Assembly (NCBI GenBank): GCA_964457225.1
Contig: CAYWEM010000012.1
Location: forward strand, 1-64,000
From: CAYWEM01 sp964457225
Lineage (GTDB): Bacteria; Acidobacteriota; Aminicenantia; UBA2199
Reading direction: 5' to 3'
Length of the DNA: 64,000 nucleotides
Below, in pieces: positions 58,139-64,000 of the stretch (position 1 is the first letter of the stretch; each line of letters opens with the position of its first letter). A program made the position numbers and the translations under genes. Below the pieces are notes generated by a model that saw only the letters and a list, made by a program, of their open reading frames with translations, was not told where the DNA came from and did not search any database.

Positions 58139-59494
58139 TTAAAGACGATTCATTGCTTTTTCGAGCTCGTTCCTGGCGTTGAACAGGGCTACCAGGGCCT
58201 GGGTAAGGTTCGACTCGGCGTTCAGGTACTGGTTGTGCACCTGGGTCAGGCTCAGGGTGTCCAGCAACCCCTTGTTGAACTTGATCCGGCTGTTTTCGTA
58301 AATACGCCGGGCCAGGTTGACCGATTGCCTGCTGTTTTCCAACCTTTCATATGCTTCCCGGTATTCGGAGCGCGCCTTTTCCAGGGCCAACTGCAGGGCG
58401 TCGGCCACCTGTTTTTTCAGGTTTGCGGTTTTGCGCAGTTCAAGACTGGCCTGGGCCACCCTGGCCAGGCGCTGCCCGGAAGAGAAAACGGGCAGCGAAA
58501 AGTTCAGGCCGAGAACTGAAGCCGGGAACCATTTTTCCTCCCGTGACAGGAAATTGAACCGGTTGCGCATGGCCGAACCGGACAGGCTGAAAAAGGCCGT
58601 GATAGTGGGCAGGAATTCGGATTTTTCCCGCTTGAGCAGGAGAGCCATGGACTGTTCCTGGGTTTCCACGATGCGAAAATCTATGTGCCGGCTGAGATCG
58701 ATTGCAAGATCGTATGCCACGGGAGCCTGCAGTCCGGCCTGGATATCTTCGAGAGTTTCGGTCAGTTCGATTTCAGTTTCCAGTTCAAGTCCCATCTGGA
58801 ACTTGAGCAGGCGCTCGGTCAGCTGAACCTGGTTGCGGCCGGAGACCAGCATGGAGTCGAGATCAGCCAGGTTCAGGTTCAACTGATCCACATCGGCTTC
58901 CTCCACGAAACCGGCCTTGAACAATTCACCAACCTCGTAAACCGACTGGTTCAGGTTGCCCCTGGCCTGTTCCAGGATTCTGAGATTCTCTTCAGCCATT
59001 AAAACCAGGTAATAACTGCTGGAAACAGCTTCGCGCACGTCTATTTCTTTCTTCTCAAGCTGGTTTTTCGACAATTGCTGGTAAACCTTGGCCGCCTGCA
59101 GGCCGACGATGTAAGAACCGTTGAAAATGAGCTGGGTGGCGGTCAGCTCCAGGCTGGCATTGTGCTGGGTTCCGAACTTGACGTCCAGGAAATCGTCAGG
59201 GCCGGCATCAGGATCGAAAAACTGGGCCGGGATCAGGGTGGTCGGAATCTTGAGCATGTTGGTGTAGGACATGGCGGCGGAGATTTGGGGCAGGCCGATG
59301 GCCGTGGTTTCCCAGGTTTTCCTGGCCGCCATGATCACGTCAAGCCTGGCGTTGATTGCCTCCAGGTTGTTGGCCACGGCAAAATCACAGGCCTGGCGCA
59401 GAGAGAACCTCATGGGTTCCCGGTCGGACTCCGCGGCCGGCGCCAGGATTGCTGACAACAAGATGACCATTGACAGGATTAAGTTTTTTTTCAT
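58139..59494 (-). CDS. TolC-family outer-membrane efflux channel
   Basis: 451 residues. A signal peptide (1-20) precedes two repeats of the OEP family. Long helical segments carry ESNLTQALVALFNARNELEKAM, YENSRIKFNKGLLDTLSLTQ and LNLNLADLDSMLVSGRNQ patterns. Trimeric TolC channels carry substrate across the outer membrane. First gene of the tolC-mfp-rnd operon; the gap to the adaptor is 11 nt. Confidence 0.92.
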   Translation of the reverse strand: MKKNLILSMVILLSAILAPAAESDREPMRFSLRQACDFAVANNLEAINARLDVIMAARKTWETTAIGLPQISAAMSYTNMLKIPTTLIPAQFFDPDAGPDDFLDVKFGTQHNASLELTATQLIFNGSYIVGLQAAKVYQQLSKNQLEKKEIDVREAVSSSYYLVLMAEENLRILEQARGNLNQSVYEVGELFKAGFVEEADVDQLNLNLADLDSMLVSGRNQVQLTERLLKFQMGLELETEIELTETLEDIQAGLQAPVAYDLAIDLSRHIDFRIVETQEQSMALLLKREKSEFLPTITAFFSLSGSAMRNRFNFLSREEKWFPASVLGLNFSLPVFSSGQRLARVAQASLELRKTANLKKQVADALQLALEKARSEYREAYERLENSRQSVNLARRIYENSRIKFNKGLLDTLSLTQVHNQYLNAESNLTQALVALFNARNELEKAMNRL

Positions 59495-59604
59495 CGATTA
59501 ATTCTCCGTTGCCCGGCTGAAGTGTACAGCCCTCGTTTGATCTTTTTCACCTCGGATTATCTTGCTCCCGGAGGCAGGGCGTCTCTTCCAGCCTTGCAGC
59601 TGAC

Positions 59605-59610
59605 ATTATA
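59605..59610 (-). promoter_or_regulatory. Candidate -10 box for the efflux operon
   Basis: TATAAT on the reverse strand, about 110 nt upstream of tolC. The -35 position reads CTTTTT, poor, so an activator or another promoter may be used. It gives a leader of about 105 nt. Confidence 0.35.
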
Positions 59611-59713
59611 GCCCATTTCAGCTCAGAAAAAAGCTCTTTTCGATTCTTTCAGGTAAACGGCGGCTTTTTCCCGGTGAGTGAAGATGCCGGGCTCAGAATC
59701 TTTTTCACTGACA

Positions 59714-59742
59714 TTGCATAAAAAACATCAAAGATTTAGAAT
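59714..59742 (+). promoter_or_regulatory. Promoter of the acyl-CoA synthetase gene
   Basis: TTGCAT (59714-59719), 17-bp spacer, TAGAAT (59737-59742). The start near 59749 leaves a leader of about 9 nt that holds just the GAGGTG site. Confidence 0.62.
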
Positions 59743-59757
59743 TGCCCAGAGGTGAAC

Positions 59758-61413
59758 ATGGAAAAAACCTTGTGCGCAATGATCAGCAACAGTATCAACC
59801 GTTACTGGAACCTGCCGGCCATGGCCGATTACGAGGGCGAAGCAATCACCTATGGAGACGTCGCCAACCGGATCACCAGGCTGCACGCCCTGTTTACCGG
59901 CCTGAAGATAAAACCCGGAGACAAGATCGCCCTGCTCGGCAAGAATTCGCTGGACTGGGCGGTGGCCTACCTGGCCACGGTCAGTTACGGAGCGGTGGTG
60001 GTACCGATACTCTCCGACTTCAAGACCAATGACATCCACCACATCGTCAACCACTCCGACGCCCTGATTCTTTTCACCGGCAGGGCAACGGCGGAAAGCC
60101 TGGATGAGACCAAAATGCTGAACCTGGGATACATCTTTTCCCTGGACAACCTGGAGTTGATTCATTCCAGCCGAAAAAACGCTGAAAAGACGATAAAAAA
60201 AATCGCAGAAGAACACCGGGATGCCGGCAAGCCGCCGCTGAGCGCGGACAGCTTCCGCACCCACCAGGCAGGCCCTGATGACCTGGCCTGCCTGAGTTAC
60301 ACTTCCGGCACCACCGGGTTTTCCAAGGGTGTGATGCTGAGCCACGCCAACCTGCAGGCCAACGTACTCTTCGCCCAGAAAAACATGCCCCTCAAGCCGG
60401 GAGACCGCATCCTTTCATTTCTGCCCCTGGCCCATGCCTACGGCTGTGCCTTTGAATTTCTCTTTCCCTTTTCTTCAGGCTGTTTCATTACTTTCCTGGG
60501 CCGGACGCCTACTCCGCGCACCATAATCGAGGCCTTCTCGGCCATCAAGCCGCAGCTGGTGCTTTCCGTGCCGTTGATCATGGAGAAGATCTATAAAAAG
60601 CAGATCAAACCGGTGCTGGAATCCGGCAAGATGAAGGTTTTAACATCTCTGCCGCCCCTGAAGAAAATTGTGTTCCGAAAAATCCGCCGGCGCTTGATCG
60701 ACCTGTTCGGCGGCAATTTCCACGAAGTGGTCATCGGGGGGGCGGCACTCAACGCCGAGGTTGAACTCTTTCTGAAAGCCATTGAATTCCCCTTCACTTC
60801 AGGTTACGGTATGACCGAGTGCGGCCCCCTGATATCCTACAGCAACTGGAAAATCACCCGCACTTTCTCGGTGGGGCGACCGGTGGACGGCATGGAAGTC
60901 AGGATCGCTTCATCCGATCCGGCGAACGTCGTCGGAGAGATTCTGACCAGGGGAATCAACGTATTCCGTGGGTATTACAAGAACCCTGAAACAACCGCTG
61001 AAACCATCGACCAGGACGGCTGGCTGCATACCGGTGATCTCGGAGTAATGGACCGGGACGGTTTTGTCTACATCAAGGGCCGTTGCAAGAACATGATCCT
61101 GGGTTCTTCGGGTCAAAACATATATCCTGAAGAAATCGAAGCCAAGCTCAACAACCTGCCCTACGTTGGAGAATCCCTGGTGGTCGAAAGCGAGTGTAAG
61201 CTGATCGCCCTGGTCTATCCGGACCTTGAACTGGTTGACCAGCAGGGCCTGAAGGAAAACGAACTGAAAGCCATGATGGAAAAAAACCGGCATAGTCTCA
61301 ATTCTGAACTGCCCGCATTTTCCAGGATCACCCGCATTGATCTCTACCCGGAAGAATTTGAAAAAACGGCCACCAAAAAGATCAAGCGTTTCTTGTACTC
61401 GCTCGGAGGCTGA
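59758..61413 (+). CDS. Long-chain acyl-CoA synthetase (AMP-forming)
   Basis: 551 residues; ATG at 59758 after AGAGGTG. The ATP-binding P-loop YTSGTTGFSKGV starts at residue 181, followed by YGMTECGPLIS and GWLHTGDLGVMDRDGFVYIKGR, and the C-terminal catalytic Lys region (KTATKKIKRFL). It activates fatty acids as acyl-AMP then acyl-CoA. The AHAYGCAFEFLFPFSSG region matches long-chain FadD-type enzymes. It runs in the same direction as the following ATPase gene, with a weak hairpin between. Confidence 0.92.
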   Translation: MEKTLCAMISNSINRYWNLPAMADYEGEAITYGDVANRITRLHALFTGLKIKPGDKIALLGKNSLDWAVAYLATVSYGAVVVPILSDFKTNDIHHIVNHSDALILFTGRATAESLDETKMLNLGYIFSLDNLELIHSSRKNAEKTIKKIAEEHRDAGKPPLSADSFRTHQAGPDDLACLSYTSGTTGFSKGVMLSHANLQANVLFAQKNMPLKPGDRILSFLPLAHAYGCAFEFLFPFSSGCFITFLGRTPTPRTIIEAFSAIKPQLVLSVPLIMEKIYKKQIKPVLESGKMKVLTSLPPLKKIVFRKIRRRLIDLFGGNFHEVVIGGAALNAEVELFLKAIEFPFTSGYGMTECGPLISYSNWKITRTFSVGRPVDGMEVRIASSDPANVVGEILTRGINVFRGYYKNPETTAETIDQDGWLHTGDLGVMDRDGFVYIKGRCKNMILGSSGQNIYPEEIEAKLNNLPYVGESLVVESECKLIALVYPDLELVDQQGLKENELKAMMEKNRHSLNSELPAFSRITRIDLYPEEFEKTATKKIKRFLYSLGG

Positions 61414-61422
61414 TATTCCTGC

Positions 61423-61442
61423 TGAGCCTTTTCAGCAGACCG
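61423..61442 (+). terminator. Weak hairpin between acyl-CoA synthetase and P-type ATPase genes
   Basis: CTGCTGA-gcctt-TTCAGCAG style inverted repeat about 10 nt after the stop, followed by no strong T-run. It may attenuate read-through. Confidence 0.35.
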
Positions 61443-61496
61443 CGACAGATTTCCTTGGTCCGTAGGCGGAGTTCCGGAATACCCGGAGGAGGAAAA

Positions 61497-63812
61497 ATGA
61501 AAGAAAACAAATCAATCCATGACACCCTGAAAGACCCGGTCTGTCATATGGATGTGCAGGACAGTTCCCCTTTCAGCCACAGGTTCAAGGGCCGTGACTA
61601 TTATTTCTGCAGTGAGCATTGCCTGTTGAAATTCAGGCGTGACCCGCGCTCTTATCTCGATCCAGACCGGGCCGCCGCCGACCAGGTACATTCCGCGGAA
61701 AGCATTTACAGCTGCCCCATGCACCCGGAAGTTGAAAAACCAGGACCGGGTGATTGCCCGAAATGCGGCATGCCGCTCGAACCGCTCGACCCGGCACAGC
61801 CTGAGGACAACCAGGAACAGCTAAGGCTGGCTCGTCGCTTCTGGTTCTGCACAGCCCTGGCCTTGCCGGTTTTCCTGCTGGCCATGCTGGGCGACATGAC
61901 TCCGGAACGACTGCCGGACTGGCTCAGCCGAAGCCTGTCTCAGTGGCTGCAGTTTTTCCTGGCCACCCCGGTGGTGTTCTGGGGGGGCTGGCCCTTTTTC
62001 GTCAAAGCGCTGCAGTCATTGAAAAGCAGGAGCTTGAACATGTTCACCCTGATCGGGCTGGGCGTCGCCACTGCCTGGTTTTACAGCTTCTGGGCCATAC
62101 TGCTGCCGGGAGTTTTCCCCCCGGAGATGCGCACCGAGGGGGGGCTGGTCGAAGTTTACTTTGAAGCCGCGGCGGTGATCACCACCCTGGTCATCCTGGG
62201 CCAGTGGCTGGAAGCCGGAGCCCGATCCCGGACCAACACCGCCATTAAACTGTTGCTCGGCCTGGCTCCGAACCGGGCCTGGATAATTCACCCGGACGGA
62301 CGGGAAGAGGAAATCCCGATTTCCGAGGTCAAGGTAGGTGACCGGTTACGCATCAGGCCCGGAGAGAGAGTTCCGGTGGACGGCCTGGTAAGCGGCGGAG
62401 AAAGCTACGTCGACGAATCGATGATTACCGGTGAGCCTGTTCCGGTGGGGAAAAAATCCGGGGACAGGCTTATCGGTGCAACCGTCAACGGTACAGGCTC
62501 ACTGTTGATGACCGCCGAAAAAGTCGGTTCTGAAACCCTGCTGGCCAGGATCGTCAGCATGGTTGCCGAGGCCCAGCGCTCCCGGGCTCCGATCCAGAAA
62601 CTGGCTGATAGAGTTTCAGCTTACTTTGTTCCGGCAGTAGTCGCAGTGGCTCTGCTGACCTTCGGCGCCTGGCTGATTTTCGGTCCCCAGCCCCGCCTGG
62701 CTTATGCCCTGGTCAACGCGGTGGCGGTGCTGATCATCGCCTGTCCCTGCGCCCTGGGCCTGGCCACCCCGATCTCCGTAACCGTGGGAACCGGCCGGGG
62801 AGCCCGCTCGGGAATCCTGTTCAAAAATGCCGAAGCCCTGGAAATGCTGGAAAAAATAGACACCCTGGTGCTGGATAAAACCGGAACCCTGACCGTCGGC
62901 AAACCGAGAGTGACAACTATCAAGCCTGAAAAAGGCTTCAGCGCGGACCAGGTACTGAGCGCCGCCGCCAGCCTGGAACAAGCCAGTGAACATCCATTGG
63001 CCCGGGCCCTGGTGGACGCCGCCAGGGAAAAATCCCTGCCCCTGGTCCAGCCGGAAAAATTCGAATCCCTGACCGGCCTGGGTGTCAGGGGGGAAACCCC
63101 CGATTTCAGAATTGCCGTGGGTAACGAGTCCCTGATGAACAAACTGGGCATCGCGACCGGGAGCATGGACCGGGAGATTGACGGCCGTAGCGAAGCGGGA
63201 TCCACCACGGTCCTGGTGGCCGTTGACGGCCGGCCGGCCGGCAGCATAAGTATTTCCGACACCCTGAAGGAATCCACTGCCGGCGCGGTTAAAGATTTAC
63301 AGGCCTCCGGCATAAAGATAGTCATGCTTACCGGGGACAACCGGGCGGCCGCCGCGATAGTGGCGGAAAAAATCGGCATCGATGATTTTCAGGCCGAGGT
63401 ATTGCCGGAGCAAAAAAGAGAACTGATAAAAAAACTTCAGGATGAAGGACGCACGGTCGCCATGGCCGGTGACGGCATCAACGATGCTCCTGCCCTGGCA
63501 CAGGCCCAGGTGGGTATCGCCATGGGCGACGGCACGGACGTGGCCATTGAAAGCGCCGGGATCACCCTGGTCAAGGGTGATCTGAGAGGCATAGCCAAGG
63601 CCGTCCGGCTGAGCCGGTCCACCATGCGCAATATCCGCCAGAACCTTTTCTTCGCCTTTATCTACAACTCGGCCGGGATTCCGATCGCCGCCGGTGTTCT
63701 CTATCCCCTCTTCGGATTACTGCTTTCCCCGATGATCGCCGCCGCGGCCATGAGTTTCAGCTCGGTTTCAGTTATCGGCAATGCACTGAGACTCAGAAAG
63801 CTGGAATTGTGA
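61497..63812 (+). CDS. Copper-type P1B ATPase with YHS and heavy-metal-binding N-terminal domains
   Basis: 771 residues from the ATG at 61497 behind GGAGGAGG. The N-terminal YHS domain (DPVCHMDV..., YYFCSEHCLLKF) is followed by a heavy-metal-binding domain (YSCPMHPEV...CPKCGMPLEP). Then the P-type core: TGEPVPVGK (actuator), the metal site CPC at 416-418 (ACPCALGLATP), phosphorylated Asp460 in DKTGTLT, MLTGDN and GDGINDAPAL. The CPC type exports Cu(I) or Ag(I), as in CopA/SilP relatives. No regulator or chaperone gene is next to it. Confidence 0.93.
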   Translation: MKENKSIHDTLKDPVCHMDVQDSSPFSHRFKGRDYYFCSEHCLLKFRRDPRSYLDPDRAAADQVHSAESIYSCPMHPEVEKPGPGDCPKCGMPLEPLDPAQPEDNQEQLRLARRFWFCTALALPVFLLAMLGDMTPERLPDWLSRSLSQWLQFFLATPVVFWGGWPFFVKALQSLKSRSLNMFTLIGLGVATAWFYSFWAILLPGVFPPEMRTEGGLVEVYFEAAAVITTLVILGQWLEAGARSRTNTAIKLLLGLAPNRAWIIHPDGREEEIPISEVKVGDRLRIRPGERVPVDGLVSGGESYVDESMITGEPVPVGKKSGDRLIGATVNGTGSLLMTAEKVGSETLLARIVSMVAEAQRSRAPIQKLADRVSAYFVPAVVAVALLTFGAWLIFGPQPRLAYALVNAVAVLIIACPCALGLATPISVTVGTGRGARSGILFKNAEALEMLEKIDTLVLDKTGTLTVGKPRVTTIKPEKGFSADQVLSAAASLEQASEHPLARALVDAAREKSLPLVQPEKFESLTGLGVRGETPDFRIAVGNESLMNKLGIATGSMDREIDGRSEAGSTTVLVAVDGRPAGSISISDTLKESTAGAVKDLQASGIKIVMLTGDNRAAAAIVAEKIGIDDFQAEVLPEQKRELIKKLQDEGRTVAMAGDGINDAPALAQAQVGIAMGDGTDVAIESAGITLVKGDLRGIAKAVRLSRSTMRNIRQNLFFAFIYNSAGIPIAAGVLYPLFGLLLSPMIAAAAMSFSSVSVIGNALRLRKLEL

Positions 63813-63840
63813 AGGAAGCTTTCAGGCGTGCTGAAAGCGG

Positions 63841-63870
63841 GCCGCCGGGGAGGAGGATATCCCCGGCGGC
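63841..63870. terminator. Strong bidirectional hairpin
   Basis: GCCGCCGGGG-10 nt-CCCCGGCGGC, a 10-bp perfect GC-only stem, between the ATPase gene and the partial gene from the right edge. No T-run on either side. Confidence 0.6.
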
Positions 63871-63880
63871 TGATCCGCAA

Positions 63881-64000
63881 TCAGACTGAAACAACTCGAA
63901 AAACTCTGGTCCCGACCCTGGATTTTATTTTTTCAACCCGGCGGAGAATGGCTTCCCTCTCCGGCCCGAATTTGAGCCGCAGTTCCCGCCCGGCCGCCTG
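63881..64000 (-). CDS. C-terminal fragment of an unidentified gene, cut by the window edge
   Basis: 39 codons open from the window edge to a TGA at 63881. The residues are charged (ELRLKFGPEREAILRRVEKI...) and look coding, with GC-rich third positions and a hairpin just after the stop. Too short for a family call. Confidence 0.4.
   Translation of the reverse strand, partial: QAAGRELRLKFGPEREAILRRVEKIKSRVGTRVFRVVSV

Overview
This is a GC-rich (roughly 55-58% by eye) chromosomal segment of a Gram-negative (diderm) bacterium. It carries an LPS-export-type ATPase (lptB), an RND/MFP/TolC efflux set and several secreted or outer-membrane proteins. There is no rRNA, CRISPR array, prophage or intact insertion sequence. 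The MglA/MglB pair, DUF1844, DUF4388, HD-GYP, an M64 peptidase and several exported peptidases suggest a peptide-using member of Acidobacteriota/Aminicenantota or a nearby lineage. That placement is an inference from gene content; no marker phylogeny was possible.

Layout. 1-2.1 kb: the N-terminal part of a large adenine-type DNA methyltransferase (restriction-modification, cut by the window edge), a 0.47 kb gap, and a YgjP/DUF45 metallopeptidase. 2.2-8.5 kb: a small beta-barrel protein, an IgA-peptidase-like M64 protein, hflK-hflC and an exported S9A oligopeptidase. 8.5-13 kb: an Fe-S CCG-domain protein, a nitroreductase, an HD-GYP protein and a C69 dipeptidase. 13-15.6 kb: HD protein, lptB and DUF401. 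15.7-18.9 kb: a tightly coupled rocD-like aminotransferase / PseG-like / ATP-grasp operon. 19-25.5 kb: a 110-nt imperfect palindrome, a LysN-like aminotransferase, the dnaX-ebfC-recR-mglB-mglA operon, SRP RNA, a membrane enzyme and tRNA-Ser(GGA). 25.6-31 kb: a TPR protein, a split NAD synthetase (glutaminase and synthetase genes), rsmI, rnpB and an NtrC-type regulator. 31-34.7 kb: tldD-tldE, a sulfotransferase and a small protein. 34.7-42.2 kb: tig-clpP-clpX-lon-engB-rho, the proteostasis/termination block. 42.5-49.4 kb: a lipoprotein, then DUF1844 / TPR-membrane / DUF4388 / ribF / MBL-rhodanese / two YeeE-YedE genes on one strand. 49.5-53.6 kb: C1 peptidase, crotonase-fold protein, a two-gene nucleotidyltransferase module with toxin-antitoxin layout, and a PPOX-family protein. 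53.6-59.5 kb: tolC-mfp-rnd. 59.7-63.8 kb: an acyl-CoA synthetase and a YHS/HMBD copper-type P1B ATPase; a partial gene enters at the right edge.

Two points stand out at the sequence level. First, at least eleven genes have a recognisable -10 box (often with a -35 at 17 bp or a TGn extension) placed 6-10 nt before the start codon, so their mRNAs would begin at or within about 3 nt of the start codon; most first genes in other transcription units have ordinary Shine-Dalgarno sites. Leaderless translation therefore appears common here. Second, rnpB is compact: its predicted promoter and 5' end lie inside the upstream regulator's coding sequence, and its 3' end overlaps rsmI antisense. Annotated starts were chosen from Shine-Dalgarno or promoter evidence and often differ from the longest reading frame.
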